Below, piece by piece: positions 9,760-20,885 of a DNA stretch of 64,000 bases. The notes under the pieces were generated by a model. The model was not told the origin of the DNA, did no database searches, and worked only from the letters and a program-made list of their open reading frames with translations. The first letter of the stretch is position 1. Every line of letters starts with the position of its first letter. Both the position numbers and the translations under genes were made by a program. The stretch is from an uncultured Cellvibrionales bacterium. Lineage in GTDB: Bacteria > Pseudomonadota > Gammaproteobacteria > Pseudomonadales > Cellvibrionaceae. The DNA is taken from positions 1 through 64,000 of the forward strand of contig CAJWZU010000006.1 of NCBI GenBank assembly GCA_913050115.1. Reading direction: 5' to 3'.

Positions 9760-11304
9760 TTACCAAGTTTGCGTAGACTTGAACTTCTCAAGTGCCGCTT
9801 TAAATCCACTGGCGATTTCGTCGTTGTAATCACCGGATTCATTAACTTTCGCCATCAAATCAGCGTTTTCGCTGTTCATGTAAGAAAGCAGGGCAGATTC
9901 GAAGTCACCAATCTTGGCAAGTTCAACTTCGTTCAGATGACCTTCGTTAGCGGCATAAACTACGATAGCCAGCTCGGCAACACTCAGTGGAGAGTACTGC
10001 TTTTGCTTCATCAGTTCAGTTACGCGCGCACCTTGGTCAAGCTGTGCTTTAGTTGCTTCATCCAGGTCAGACGCAAACTGAGAGAAAGCTGCCAACTCAC
10101 GGTACTGAGCAAGAGCGGTACGAATACCACCGGACAATTTCTTCACAACTTTAGTCTGGGCTGCACCACCAACACGAGATACCGAGATACCGGCGTTCAT
10201 TGCAGGACGGATGCCGGCGTTGAACATGTCAGTCTCAAGGAAGATCTGACCATCGGTGATCGAGATCACGTTGGTTGGTACGAATGCAGAAACATCACCG
10301 TCTTGAGTTTCAATGATAGGCAGAGCGGTTAAAGAACCGGTTTTGCCTTTCACTTCACCGTTGGTGAACTTCTCAACGTAAGCTACGTTTACACGAGAAG
10401 CGCGTTCCAATAGACGAGAGTGCAAATAGAAAACGTCACCTGGGTAGGCTTCACGGCCCGGTGGACGACGCAACAGCAATGAAATTTGACGATAGGCCCA
10501 CGCCTGCTTAGTCAAATCATCAAAGATGATCAGTGCGTCTTCACCGCGATCGCGGTAGTACTCACCCATAGTGGTACCGGCAAACGGTGCCAAAAACTGC
10601 ATTGCTGCAGGATCAGACGCGGTAGCGGCAACAATAATAGTGTGGTCCATAGCGCCGTGCTCTTCTAACTTGCGCACAACGGCGGCAATAGAAGAAGCTT
10701 TTTGGCCAATCGCAACATAGACGCATTTAACGCCTGTGCCTTTCTGGTTGATAATTGCATCAACGGCGATTGCGGTTTTACCCGTCTGGCGGTCACCAAT
10801 GATCAGCTCGCGCTGACCACGGCCAACAGGAACCATAGTATCGATAGCTTTCAGGCCAAGCTGAACTGGCTGATCAACACTTTGACGCTCAATTACGCCC
10901 GGTGCTACTTTTTCGATAGCGTCGGTAAGTTTGGCGCCAACAGGGCCTTTACCGTCGATTGGAAGACCTAGTGCATCGACAACGCGACCTTGCAGTTCCG
11001 GACCTACCGGTACTTCAAGAATACGGCCAGTACACTTACAGGTTTGCCCTTCGGCAATACCCTGATAATCACCCAAGACTACTGCACCAACAGAGTCTTG
11101 CTCCAGGTTCAGTGCCATACCGTAAACACCACCGGTAAACTCGATCATTTCACCGTACATAGCGTCGGCTAGACCGTGGATACGGATAATACCGTCGGTT
11201 ACAGAAACAACAGTACCTTCGTTCTGTGCTTCTGTAGCAACGTCGAAGTTATCGATGCGCTGCTTGATAATGTCGCTAATTTCAGCGGGATTCAATTGCT
11301 GCAT
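9760..11304 (-). CDS. atpA: ATP synthase F1 alpha subunit
   Basis: This is the 514-residue non-catalytic nucleotide-binding subunit of F1, of normal length. It opens with [17 protein letters not shown] and shows Walker [16 protein letters not shown], the alpha-specific [20 protein letters not shown] and the ATP-synthase signature region [17 protein letters not shown]. It alternates with beta in the hexamer and supplies the arginine finger to the catalytic sites. Confidence 0.98.
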   Translation of the reverse strand: MQQLNPAEISDIIKQRIDNFDVATEAQNEGTVVSVTDGIIRIHGLADAMYGEMIEFTGGVYGMALNLEQDSVGAVVLGDYQGIAEGQTCKCTGRILEVPVGPELQGRVVDALGLPIDGKGPVGAKLTDAIEKVAPGVIERQSVDQPVQLGLKAIDTMVPVGRGQRELIIGDRQTGKTAIAVDAIINQKGTGVKCVYVAIGQKASSIAAVVRKLEEHGAMDHTIIVAATASDPAAMQFLAPFAGTTMGEYYRDRGEDALIIFDDLTKQAWAYRQISLLLRRPPGREAYPGDVFYLHSRLLERASRVNVAYVEKFTNGEVKGKTGSLTALPIIETQDGDVSAFVPTNVISITDGQIFLETDMFNAGIRPAMNAGISVSRVGGAAQTKVVKKLSGGIRTALAQYRELAAFSQFASDLDEATKAQLDQGARVTELMKQKQYSPLSVAELAIVVYAANEGHLNEVELAKIGDFESALLSYMNSENADLMAKVNESGDYNDEIASGFKAALEKFKSTQTW

Positions 11305-11345
11305 GCTAGTTTCCTCAATATCCTATTACTTCAATGAGCTCAGGA

Positions 11346-11882
11346 TTAGGAGTTCATGGCTTCGGCGAGCTTGGCCAAATGGCCTTTCACGGAACCGTCG
11401 ATTACTGTGTCACCGGCGCGAATCACTACGCCACCGATCAGGCTTTTATCTACAATACCTGTCACATTTACTTCGCGGTCCAGCTTTACACTCAATGCTT
11501 TCGCCAACTGTTCTTGTACTGAGGTGGAGAGTTCAAATGCACTTTGTAACTCAACATCAACAGATTTTTCTTTTTGAGCCTTGAAAGCTTCAAACAACTG
11601 CGAAATAGACGGCAGAAGTTCGAAACGCTTATTTTCAGCCAATATCTTAATAAAATTGCCGGCTTGCTCGTTCAGCGTATCACCACAGATTTCAATAAAG
11701 GCTGCGCCTTTTTGTTCTGTAGTCAGCGTTGGTGAGCCCAACAATTTATTAATACCAGCGCTGCTAGAAACAGCTCCAGCCTGCGCCAACATTTCAGACC
11801 ATAGGTCTAAAGTATTTGCGCTATTGGCAAAATCAAAAGCGGCTTTCGCGTAAGGACGGGCTAAGGTCGTTAGTTCAGCCAT
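11346..11882 (-). CDS. atpH: ATP synthase F1 delta subunit
   Basis: This 178-residue protein joins the peripheral stalk (b subunits) to the top of alpha. Marks are the N-terminal ARPYAKAAFDFA and the C-terminal block SVKLDREVNVTGIVDKSLIGG then VIRAGDTVIDGSVKGHL. The start is 12 bases after the atpF stop, fitting coupled translation. Confidence 0.96.
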   Translation of the reverse strand: MAELTTLARPYAKAAFDFANSANTLDLWSEMLAQAGAVSSSAGINKLLGSPTLTTEQKGAAFIEICGDTLNEQAGNFIKILAENKRFELLPSISQLFEAFKAQKEKSVDVELQSAFELSTSVQEQLAKALSVKLDREVNVTGIVDKSLIGGVVIRAGDTVIDGSVKGHLAKLAEAMNS

Positions 11883-11894
11883 CGTAACCTCCGC

Positions 11895-12365
11895 TTATAG
11901 CTCAGCAGCGAGTTTACTAACCAACTCACTGTTGGCACTTTCATCGATTGACGCGCCGAGAATTTTCTCAGCACCAGCTAATGCCAAAGCAGAAACTTTG
12001 CCACGCAATTCTTCTTTCGCGCGGTTTGATTCCATTTCGATTTCAGCTTGGGCCGCAGTCAGAAGACGATCGCCTTCGTCGCGGGCCTTATCTTTGGCTT
12101 CGTCAACAATTTGTGCCGAACGCTTATTGGCAGCATCAACGATAGCAGCGGCGCTAGCCTTTGCTTCGCGAAGTTGCTCGCCGGCCTTATGCTTAGCCAG
12201 CTCGAGATCTTTGTCGGCGCGATCAGCGGCTTCAAGACCATCGGCTATTTTCTTCTCACGCTCTTCCATTACGGAAATCAGAGCAGGCCATACAAACTTC
12301 GTACAGAACCAGATAAATAGTGTGAACGAGATCATTTGACCGATGAGAGTCAGGTTGATATTCAT
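11895..12365 (-). CDS. atpF: ATP synthase Fo b subunit
   Basis: This is the 156-residue peripheral stalk subunit, exactly the usual length. The N-terminal membrane segment ([24 protein letters not shown]) is followed by a long charged coiled-coil helix rich in Ala, Lys and Glu. Two copies hold the stator against rotation. Confidence 0.96.
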   Translation of the reverse strand: MNINLTLIGQMISFTLFIWFCTKFVWPALISVMEEREKKIADGLEAADRADKDLELAKHKAGEQLREAKASAAAIVDAANKRSAQIVDEAKDKARDEGDRLLTAAQAEIEMESNRAKEELRGKVSALALAGAEKILGASIDESANSELVSKLAAEL

Positions 12366-12416
12366 ATCAACACCCCTTGCTTAAGTTAAAGTTTAGCTAA
12401 AAGCGAAGAGTATTAA

Positions 12417-12683
<267 letters not shown>

Positions 12684-12777
12684 TTAAGTTAAAAGTTTAA
12701 AGTTAAGTTTTCTATTACTTCGTTTACTTCGAAATCGTTATTTTGCGTCAGCTAGGCTGACGCAACTGAACGCTCCC

Positions 12778-13707
<930 letters not shown>

Positions 13708-13795
13708 CTACTAAGTTTTTAGGTTTTTAAGGTTTAAACTTTTTATTCGCCCGCCTTTGCGATTTATCCTCAGGCCAACGTCTGTATATTCTTAT

Positions 13796-14194
13796 CTACG
13801 ACTTTTTCTTTTGCGGCCGCAACACTCTAGGTGTTGCCCAAAATTGTACTAGCAGCATGACAGCATAGGACACAAATACCATACCGCCATATTCAGCCTG
13901 TAACTGCTTGCCGAAAACACTAAATAGCACGGCAAAACCGACCAAAGTCATTACATATTTTCCCACTTCACCGCGATAAAACGACTGCACAATTAAGTAA
14001 CTTGCACGGGCGCCACGATAGCGAAAGGCCAGCAGAGAAAAATAGGCACTGGGGATTATTTGAATCAACCCACCTGCCAGAGCTGCCAATGCCAGGCGCC
14101 CATCAAATAAACTCAACCCCAGTCCCAGCGCCAGTAAGAGCGACAACTGCCAGAGCGTTATTTGATAAACCGGGGGTCTTTTGATTCTAACCAC
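13796..14194 (-). CDS. atpI: ATP synthase protein I
   Basis: This small four-helix membrane protein of the AtpI family is thought to help c-ring assembly or ion supply. The hydrophobic segments start at QITLWQLSLLLALGLGLSLF. A GTG at 14194 is preferred as start because GGGAG lies 8 bases upstream, giving 132 residues. A TTG at 14215 would add seven residues but has no ribosome site. It is the first gene of the atp operon, directly behind the promoter at 14262-14290. Confidence 0.85.
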   Translation of the reverse strand: MVRIKRPPVYQITLWQLSLLLALGLGLSLFDGRLALAALAGGLIQIIPSAYFSLLAFRYRGARASYLIVQSFYRGEVGKYVMTLVGFAVLFSVFGKQLQAEYGGMVFVSYAVMLLVQFWATPRVLRPQKKKS

Positions 14195-14261
14195 TGTGCC
14201 AACTCCCGAATCCAAGCAACCGAACTACGTATCCGTATTGGACACGCAAAAAGGCGACAGC

Positions 14262-14290
14262 ATTATAGGGGTTTAAAGAGGAGGGTTCAA
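14262..14290 (-). promoter_or_regulatory. Sigma70 promoter of the atp operon
   Basis: On the minus strand TTGAAC and a perfect TATAAT are separated by exactly 17 bases. The predicted start of transcription is near 14255, about 60 bases before atpI. It sits between the parB terminator and atpI, where the operon promoter is expected. Confidence 0.8.
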
Positions 14291-14294
14291 TTGC

Positions 14295-14320
14295 AAAAAA
14301 CGCCCTCAAGGGGCGTTTTT
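14295..14320 (-). terminator. Terminator downstream of parB
   Basis: AAAAAACGCCC-tcaag-GGGCGTTTTT forms a compact hairpin flanked by A and T tracts. On the minus strand it lies 22 bases after the parB stop and just upstream of the atp promoter, insulating the two operons. Confidence 0.88.
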
Positions 14321-14341
14321 ATCGGGCGATAATCATTTTGA

Positions 14342-15247
14342 TCAAGCTTTGTAGTTCAGGTGGGCCAGAATACCGTCGAGTTCATCGAGAGAGTTGTACT
14401 TAAACGTCAGCTTGCCTTTGCCCTTGGCGCCATGTTGTAGCTGCACTGGAACACCGACCTTGTCAGCTAGACCGTCTTCCAATTTTTTAATATCGGGGCT
14501 AATTTTAGTTTCGGCTTCAGGGCGGGTTAGCTGTTGCTGTAATCGGCGCACCAGTGCCTCTGTTTGACGTACAGACAAACCTTTGGAAACCACTTGGCGG
14601 GCAACATTGCGCTGTTCTGGGCTATCTAGGGTCAACATGCAGCGAGCATGGCCCATCTCCAGATCACCGTGTTCGAGTAGTTTTTTTACTTCCTCTTCAA
14701 GTGACATCAGGCGCAATAAGTTTGTCACGGTAGTCCGCGACTTACCCACGGCCTGTGCTACCTCGGCATGGGTTAAGTCAAACTCATCCTGCAGGCGTTT
14801 AAGCGCGGCAGCTTCTTCGATAGGGTTGAGGTCTTCACGCTGAATATTCTCAATCAGCGCCATAGCAATGGCGGCTTCGTCAGATACATCTCGGATCATC
14901 GCCGGAATTTTATCCAGACCCGCCAACTGAGTGGCTCGCCAGCGACGCTCACCAGCGATAATCTCATAGCGTTGTTCAGCGTTAGCGGTATCGCTAATGG
15001 GGCGAACGACTATTGGCTGCATGACACCTTGAGCCTTAATTGACTCAGCCAGCTCTTCCAGTGCTTCAGGGTGCATGTCGCGGCGCGGCTGATACTTGCC
15101 GCGCTGCATAAACTCGACCGGCAATTCGGCTAGTTTGCCGTCCAGTGCCTTTCCGGTGGTTTCCGATGACGCTTTACCAATAGCAACGCCACCATCAATG
15201 AGTGCGCCTAACCCCTTACCCAAGCCGCCTTTGCGTTTTAACGCCAT
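14342..15247 (-). CDS. parB: Chromosome partitioning protein ParB
   Basis: This 301-residue CTP-dependent DNA clamp binds parS and spreads to build the partition complex. The N-terminal KGGLGKGLGALI is the ParA-stimulating motif. The ParB/Srx domain has MQRGKYQPRRDMHPEALEELA, IIAGERRWRA and IENIQREDLNPIEEA (boxes I and II). The helix-turn-helix is in DLTHAEVAQAVGKSRTTVTN. The C-terminal dimer domain ends the protein. Two parS-like sites lie in recF. It forms an operon with parA, rsmG and mnmG. Confidence 0.97.
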   Translation of the reverse strand: MALKRKGGLGKGLGALIDGGVAIGKASSETTGKALDGKLAELPVEFMQRGKYQPRRDMHPEALEELAESIKAQGVMQPIVVRPISDTANAEQRYEIIAGERRWRATQLAGLDKIPAMIRDVSDEAAIAMALIENIQREDLNPIEEAAALKRLQDEFDLTHAEVAQAVGKSRTTVTNLLRLMSLEEEVKKLLEHGDLEMGHARCMLTLDSPEQRNVARQVVSKGLSVRQTEALVRRLQQQLTRPEAETKISPDIKKLEDGLADKVGVPVQLQHGAKGKGKLTFKYNSLDELDGILAHLNYKA

Positions 15248-15300
15248 GTCCTTTCAAACCTTATTTTTGTTCGCGAAACACCTAAAACGATGCCCTAAAA

Positions 15301-16098
15301 TTAACTTGCAGCTTTCAACTCTGCTTTTTGATCAGCTTCGTTGCGGCGGATAAATTCTCCCGCCAACGCCAAATAGGCCAATGCACCTTTGGATTGCTTG
15401 TCATAGGCCAGAGCGGGCAGACCATAACTCGGCGCTTCGGCCAAGCGTATATTGCGAGGAATACAGGTGCGGTAAACTCGATCACCAAAATGTTCGGTCA
15501 GCTGCTCTGATACATCTTTGGTCAAACTGCTGCGCGGATCGTACATAGTGCGCAAAATACCTTCGATCTTTAGGCTAGGATTAAGCACTGCACGCACCTG
15601 CTCGATAGTACCGATCAGGGCCGACAATCCTTCCAGCGCATAGTACTCGCACTGCATAGGCACAATTACCCCATCGCAGGCGGTTAAACCGTTTAACGTC
15701 AGCATGTTTAGCGAAGGCGGGCAATCGATCAGTATGTAGTCGAATTGCGGCTCGAGTATTTTCAGTGCTTTGTCGAGTCGATATTCTTTGTGCTCAAGAT
15801 TCAACATTTCAACTTCAGCGGCGGTCAAGTCACCATTCGATGGCAGCACCTGATACTGACCAGACTCAGACAGAACCATGCACTCGGCGGGCTTAGCGCG
15901 CCCGGTGAGTAGATCGTAAACTGACAACTCTAGCTCATTTTTATCGATACCACTCCCCATTGTGGCGTTGCCTTGTGGGTCGAGATCCACCAACAGCACG
16001 CGTTTTTTAGTCGCGACCAAAGATGCAGCCAAATTAACGCAGGAAGTGGTCTTACCGACACCACCCTTTTGATTGGCTATCGCGTATATTTTACTCAA
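15301..16098 (-). CDS. parA: Chromosome partitioning ATPase ParA/Soj
   Basis: This 265-residue deviant Walker ATPase moves ParB-parS complexes along the nucleoid. The deviant Walker A is NQKGGVGKTTSCVNLAASL, followed by LLVDLDPQGNATMG and DYILIDCPPSLNMLTLNGL. The short N-terminus, without a helix-turn-helix, marks the chromosomal Soj type. It lies between rsmG (17 bases) and parB. Confidence 0.97.
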   Translation of the reverse strand: MSKIYAIANQKGGVGKTTSCVNLAASLVATKKRVLLVDLDPQGNATMGSGIDKNELELSVYDLLTGRAKPAECMVLSESGQYQVLPSNGDLTAAEVEMLNLEHKEYRLDKALKILEPQFDYILIDCPPSLNMLTLNGLTACDGVIVPMQCEYYALEGLSALIGTIEQVRAVLNPSLKIEGILRTMYDPRSSLTKDVSEQLTEHFGDRVYRTCIPRNIRLAEAPSYGLPALAYDKQSKGALAYLALAGEFIRRNEADQKAELKAAS

Positions 16099-16115
16099 AA
16101 TAAGCCTCTCTCGAT

Positions 16116-16778
16116 TTAAGCGTTAGTCGGTTCAAGCAGCAGTAAATGCCTTTCGCCATCGCAATTGGGCACCAGTAAGCGATGCGAGGATGCGACAGTA
16201 TAGTTTTTTTCCACCGCTGCCAACTCATCCAGAGGATAGACCCCCTTCATGGCCCAAAAGTATCTATCTGGCTTTAACAAGTGAGCACAGCCATCGGTCA
16301 TGTCTTTGAGGCTGGCAAAAGCGCGACTGATCACTCCGTCGAATAACTCACTAGGCTGGAATTTTTCGACACGATTATGCTCAATGGTCACATTTTTTAA
16401 CTTCAATGAAGTTTTTACCTGAAACAAAAAGCGCGTTTTCTTGCCGTTTGAATCCAGCAGAGTGAAAGACTTTTCAGGAAAAAATATTGCCAATGGAATT
16501 CCCGGCAGACCACCACCGGTGCCAACATCGATAAAGCGTTCGGCATTGGTGGTAGCAAAGTATTGTTCGACATGGGTCATTACCGCCAGTGAATCGAGCA
16601 GATGACGCGATACCATCTCGCTAATTTCGCGCACCGCTGACAAATTGTAAGCGCGGTTCCATTTGTCGAATAGTTCAATGTAATCGAGCAGCTGCGATAA
16701 CTTTTCTGCGCTCACGTCCAATTTTAATTGGCTAGCGCCTTTTTTCAGTTGACGCTGTAAGTCTTGTCGAGAGGCCAT
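16116..16778 (-). CDS. rsmG: 16S rRNA (guanine527-N7)-methyltransferase
   Basis: RsmG (GidB) methylates G527 of 16S rRNA using S-adenosylmethionine. It is 220 residues long with AYNLSAVRE, the SAM-binding loop FIDVGTGGGLPGIPLAI and the conserved VISRAFASLKDM. Its ATG overlaps the mnmG stop by one base (TAATG), so the two are translationally coupled. Confidence 0.96.
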   Translation of the reverse strand: MASRQDLQRQLKKGASQLKLDVSAEKLSQLLDYIELFDKWNRAYNLSAVREISEMVSRHLLDSLAVMTHVEQYFATTNAERFIDVGTGGGLPGIPLAIFFPEKSFTLLDSNGKKTRFLFQVKTSLKLKNVTIEHNRVEKFQPSELFDGVISRAFASLKDMTDGCAHLLKPDRYFWAMKGVYPLDELAAVEKNYTVASSHRLLVPNCDGERHLLLLEPTNA

Positions 16779-18700
16779 TACGACGACTCCTGAGCTTTTT
16801 GATTAAAACCATCCTGTTGGGACTTGCGCAACAGGCCACGTTTTTTCAAATACACCATCAACAGCGAAACGGCTGCAGGGGTCACGCCAGGAATGCGCGA
16901 GGCCCGCGCCAACGTTTGTGGTTTGGCCTCAGATAATTTTTGCTTAAGCTCGTTGGAAAGTCCCTCAACCGATAGGTAATCAAATTCTGACGGTATGGCG
17001 GTGTTCTCGTGCGCGCGCAAACGATCGATATCTTCCTGCTGACGAGCGATATAGCCCGAATACTTGGCATCGATCTGCACTTGCTCCGCAACTCGCTCGG
17101 CAACAGGACCTGTTTCGGGCTCACCTTTGAGCGCGCCTAAATCGGCATACTCTAATTCAGGTCGTTTGAGCAGATCATACAGGGAAGCTTCACGACTGAG
17201 CGGTGATTTTAATTTATCTTGCAGCTGGTCGGCTTCAGCTGACTTAGCCTGAATCCAAGTTTCTTTCAGGCGCTGATTTTCCAGCGTTATTGCCTCCCGT
17301 TTTTCACAAAAAGCAGACCAGCGCGTATCGTTAACCAAACCCAATTCACGGCCTTTTTCGGTCAGGCGCAAATCTGCATTGTCTTCCCGCAGTAGCAAGC
17401 GATATTCGGCGCGACTGGTAAACATGCGATACGGCTCGCGCGTACCCATGGTGATCAAATCGTCGACAAGTACACCGATGTAAGCCTCGTCGCGACGGGG
17501 GCACCAACCCTCTTTGCCCTGAGCGCTAAGTGCGGCATTCGCTCCCGCCAGTAAACCCTGCGCACCGGCTTCTTCGTAGCCGGTGGTGCCGTTAATTTGG
17601 CCAGCAAAGAACAAGCCGTTAATGGCTTTTGTTTCTAAGTTGTATTTTAAATCCTGCGGATTGAAAAAATCATATTCGATAGCGTAGCCAGGCCGAGTGA
17701 TGTGGGCGTTTTCAAACCCCTTCATTGAGCGCACCAAGTTAATCTGCACATCAAACGGTAGGCTGGTGGAAATACCATTGGGATAGAGTTCGTTTGTGGT
17801 CAAACCCTCCGGCTCGACAAATACCTGGTGCGAGTCTTTATCGGCAAAACGGTGGATCTTGTCTTCGATCGATGGGCAGTATCGCGGCCCCACACCCTCG
17901 ATAACACCGGTGTACATCGGAGATCGGTCTAGACCGGCGCGAATAATATCGTGGGTTTTCAGGTTGGTGTGAGTAATCCAGCAGCATACTTGGCGCGGCT
18001 GCTGTTCGCGCGACCCCATATAACTCATGATTGGCTGGTGTTTATCACCCCACTGTTCCTGTAGACCGTCTAAATCAACCGAGCGCGCATCAATACGCGG
18101 CGGGGTACCTGTTTTCAGACGCTCTACGCGTAAGTTCATCTCACGAAGACGCTGTGCTAAGCCTATGGAGGCTGGATCACCTGCGCGCCCGCCAGTGTAG
18201 TTCTGTAAACCAATATGAATTTGACCGGCGAGAAAGGTACCTACGGTCAATACGACCGAATTCGCCGTAAACTTAAGGCCCATCTGGGTAGTCACACCTT
18301 TGACTTGATCGCCCTCGATGATCAAGTCGTCTACTGACTGTTGAAATATTTGTAGGTTTTCCTGATTTTCCAATATTTCGCGTATCGCCGCTTTGTACAG
18401 GGCTCTGTCTGCTTGGGCGCGAGTTGCACGCACGGCAGGGCCTTTGCGGGCATTTAAGGTGCGAAATTGAATACCACTGCTGTCGGTAGCCAATGCCATC
18501 GCGCCACCTAAGGCGTCGATTTCTTTAACCAGATGGCTTTTACCGATCCCGCCAATTGCAGGATTACACGACATCTGCCCGAGCGTATCGACATTATGAG
18601 TAACCAAAAGGGTACTGCAACCCATGCGGGCTGCAGCTAAGCAAGCCTCGGTGCCGGCGTGTCCGCCGCCAATCACAATTACATCGTAGTGATGTTCCAT
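16778..18700 (-). CDS. mnmG: tRNA uridine-5-carboxymethylaminomethyl modification enzyme, FAD subunit
   Basis: MnmG (GidA) works with MnmE to modify the wobble uridine of certain tRNAs. The start is the ATG at 18700 ([20 protein letters not shown]), giving 640 residues. The longer frame to 18838 adds 46 residues outside the family. Visible are the FAD-binding [34 protein letters not shown], the GTPPRID motif and [16 protein letters not shown]. Upstream lies the AT-rich DnaA-box region. Confidence 0.97.
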   Translation of the reverse strand: MEHHYDVIVIGGGHAGTEACLAAARMGCSTLLVTHNVDTLGQMSCNPAIGGIGKSHLVKEIDALGGAMALATDSSGIQFRTLNARKGPAVRATRAQADRALYKAAIREILENQENLQIFQQSVDDLIIEGDQVKGVTTQMGLKFTANSVVLTVGTFLAGQIHIGLQNYTGGRAGDPASIGLAQRLREMNLRVERLKTGTPPRIDARSVDLDGLQEQWGDKHQPIMSYMGSREQQPRQVCCWITHTNLKTHDIIRAGLDRSPMYTGVIEGVGPRYCPSIEDKIHRFADKDSHQVFVEPEGLTTNELYPNGISTSLPFDVQINLVRSMKGFENAHITRPGYAIEYDFFNPQDLKYNLETKAINGLFFAGQINGTTGYEEAGAQGLLAGANAALSAQGKEGWCPRRDEAYIGVLVDDLITMGTREPYRMFTSRAEYRLLLREDNADLRLTEKGRELGLVNDTRWSAFCEKREAITLENQRLKETWIQAKSAEADQLQDKLKSPLSREASLYDLLKRPELEYADLGALKGEPETGPVAERVAEQVQIDAKYSGYIARQQEDIDRLRAHENTAIPSEFDYLSVEGLSNELKQKLSEAKPQTLARASRIPGVTPAAVSLLMVYLKKRGLLRKSQQDGFNQKAQESS

Positions 18701-18856
18701 CGATAGATCTCGTTGGGTGTTGTTAAAAGTACTTCTGCAGCGGTTTAAACAGTGCTGTCGATACAGGTGCAAATCAAGAGGGCGCGCATTATATGTTCTT
18801 GCAGCCCATTGTACAAAACCTGTTCGTTTTTTAAGCAAGTTTTTTTCACTGAAAAA

Positions 18857-19290
18857 TTAACTTTTACACATCAAATCTAATAAATAAGTATTTATATTAC
18901 TTATATATATATATATGTTTTTTATAGATGTAGTAATAAATAGGGGCCTTAAAATCTGTGCATAAACAAATATTTAACATACAAAACAATAACTTATAGC
19001 AAGTGTAAGCAGGCAAATAAACGCTTAGAAAGCTGCTCATTAGGTGGTAGTTAGCTGAGGATTAAAATGTGAATAACTTTCCCATATCGATGAAAGCATG
19101 GTTATTCACAATTAACTCCTCAGTATTTATAGAGCTTATTCAACTAGTTATTCACAGTGAAAATTCAAGCTCAGCTGATCGTTTGTTTTTCATACAGAAT
19201 ATTGCAGAAAATCAATAGGTTAGGGGATAAACCTGTGAATGAATGTGGATAACCTCTGCAACGGTTGTTTACAAAACATTTTATTCATAA
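18857..19290. other. Probable origin of replication (oriC) with DnaA boxes
   Basis: This non-coding gap between mnmG and mnmE carries six boxes fitting TTWTNCACA. They are TTTTACACA 18862-18870 (+), TTATGCACA 18957-18965 (-), TTATTCACA 19069-19077 (-), 19102-19110 (+) and 19148-19156 (+), and TTATCCACA 19244-19252 (-). One-mismatch boxes lie near 19234 and 19281. The third and fourth boxes sit in the arms of a 23-base inverted repeat (19055-19077 / 19101-19123, 20 of 23 matching). A very AT-rich stretch with a TA run (18878-18925) could be the unwinding element. Only one GATC was seen, so SeqA-type control is unlikely. A caution: mnmE to rpmH would run against the rightward fork. Confidence 0.7.
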
Positions 19291-19301
19291 ATAGCGGGTA
19301 T

Positions 19302-19340
19302 AAAAAAGCCCTCACCAACAAAAGTCGATGAGGGCTTTTT
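19302..19340 (-). terminator. Terminator of mnmE
   Basis: AAAAAAGCCCTCA pairs with TGAGGGCTTTTT across a 14-base loop. On the minus strand it lies 13 bases past the mnmE stop and ends in a T tract, separating the gene from the candidate origin. Confidence 0.88.
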
Positions 19341-19352
19341 ATTATTATTTAA

Positions 19353-20735
19353 TTACTTACCGATACAAAAACTAGAGAAAATACGACCCAATAGTTCATC
19401 TGGAGTAAATTCACCGGTGATTTCAGAGAGTGTATTTTGAGTTTGACGCAAATCTTCGGCTAACAGTTCGCCTGCGGCTGCAGACTCTAATTGCGCTTGC
19501 CCGGCATCCAGTAAATCGCTGGCGCGTTGCAGTGCATCCAGGTGGCGTCTGCGGGCCGTAAATTGGCCTTCCCCTGCATCGCTAAAGCCCATAACCTGTT
19601 TCAAGTGTTGCTTTAAATCATCAAGGCCTGCGCCATCACTGGCACTAATACCAATACAGAGTGGGTCGGTATTTTCTATGCCTGCCTTCTCACCAGTTAA
19701 ATCGACCTTATTGCGGATGAGTGTGACCTTGTTGCTGTCGGGTAGGTTGTCTATAAAGGTGGGCCAAATGTCATGCACATCGCGTGTGCTTGTTGTCGTT
19801 GCATCGACTAACAATAGTATACGATCGGCCTCGGCTATTTCATTAAGGGCTCGCTCAATGCCTATTTTCTCGACTTGATCGGGATTATCTCTAAGCCCTG
19901 CTGTATCGATAATATGCAGGGGCATACCGTCGATGTGAATGTGCTCGCGCAAGACATCTCGAGTAGTGCCCTCGATGTCGGTGACGATGGCACTGTCGCG
20001 CCCGACAAGAGCGTTCAATAGGCTCGATTTACCCGCATTGGGGCGGCCAGCGATAACGACCTTCATGCCGTCGCGCATGAGTAGCCCCTGCCTTGCCTCT
20101 GCAAATACAGCCGCCAACTTGGTGATGATGTTATTGAGGTCAGCGCTTACTTTGCCATCACCGAGAAAATCGATTTCTTCTTCGGGAAAGTCTATGGCGG
20201 CCTCAACATAGATACGCAGGTGGATTAGTGCTTCAACTAAATCACCAATACGCTCAGAGAAGACTCCCTGTAATGAATTGAGCGCGTTGCGAGCCGCCTG
20301 CTCTGAGCTGGCATCAATCAGGTCGGCAATAGCTTCAGCCTGGGTTAGGTCGAGTTTGTCGTTCATAAAGGCGCGCTCGGAGAACTCGCCTGGTCGCGCC
20401 ATACGCACGCCTTTATTGGTAATTTCACGCATCAGCATATCGAGAATAACAGGCCCGCCATGGCCCTGAAACTCGACTACATCTTCGCCGGTAAATGAGT
20501 GAGGGTTCGGAAAGAAGAGTGCTATACCTTCGTCTATCACCTTATTTTTGCTGTCGAGGTTTTGTGAGGAATAGAAGGGCCCGTAGTGGGCGTAGCGAGG
20601 TTTTAGCTCTCGTTGGCATAGAGCTTGGCCAATGGCGTAGGCTTTAGGGCCTGAGACTCGAACAATTCCTACACCACCGCGACCGCTGGGTGTGGCAATG
20701 GCGGCAATGGTGTCGTTGTTAGTCAGCACGGTCAT
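19353..20735 (-). CDS. mnmE: tRNA modification GTPase
   Basis: MnmE (TrmE) is the GTPase partner of MnmG in wobble-uridine modification. The 460-residue length is normal. The N-terminal tetrahydrofolate-binding domain ([35 protein letters not shown]) is followed by a G domain with [29 protein letters not shown] and NKVDL. The C-terminus ends in FCIGK, holding the conserved functional cysteine. It is a single-gene unit bounded by hairpins on both sides. Confidence 0.97.
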   Translation of the reverse strand: MTVLTNNDTIAAIATPSGRGGVGIVRVSGPKAYAIGQALCQRELKPRYAHYGPFYSSQNLDSKNKVIDEGIALFFPNPHSFTGEDVVEFQGHGGPVILDMLMREITNKGVRMARPGEFSERAFMNDKLDLTQAEAIADLIDASSEQAARNALNSLQGVFSERIGDLVEALIHLRIYVEAAIDFPEEEIDFLGDGKVSADLNNIITKLAAVFAEARQGLLMRDGMKVVIAGRPNAGKSSLLNALVGRDSAIVTDIEGTTRDVLREHIHIDGMPLHIIDTAGLRDNPDQVEKIGIERALNEIAEADRILLLVDATTTSTRDVHDIWPTFIDNLPDSNKVTLIRNKVDLTGEKAGIENTDPLCIGISASDGAGLDDLKQHLKQVMGFSDAGEGQFTARRRHLDALQRASDLLDAGQAQLESAAAGELLAEDLRQTQNTLSEITGEFTPDELLGRIFSSFCIGK

Positions 20736-20800
20736 AGCGTTTTCCGTTAGTCATATTTGTAGTGTTCATAATACCAAGCAGCTCAATGGCGTTCATGCTT

Positions 20801-20827
20801 TGTCTGTATACAGTATGTCTGTATACA
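20801..20827. repeat. Tandem TGTCTGTATACA direct repeats upstream of mnmE
   Basis: Two identical 12-base copies (20801-20812 and 20816-20827) are spaced 15 bases start to start, and each contains the palindrome TGTATACA. They lie 66-92 bases upstream of mnmE, next to the yidC terminator, where an operator or activator site could be. No known regulator was matched. Confidence 0.45.
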
Positions 20828-20828
20828 T

Positions 20829-20863
20829 AAAAAAAGGGGACCGCGCTAAAGCGCGGTCCCCTT
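20829..20863 (-). terminator. Terminator of yidC
   Basis: AAAAAAGGGGACCGCGC-taaa-GCGCGGTCCCCTTT has a perfect GC-rich stem. On the minus strand it is followed by a run of T, 22 bases past the yidC stop. Confidence 0.92.
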
Positions 20864-20885
20864 TCGGAGGCTTAAACAGACAGCG

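Noticed and set aside
9769-10332. 187-codon open frame on the plus strand inside atpA
   Set aside because: It lies wholly antisense to atpA and the translation resembles no protein family.
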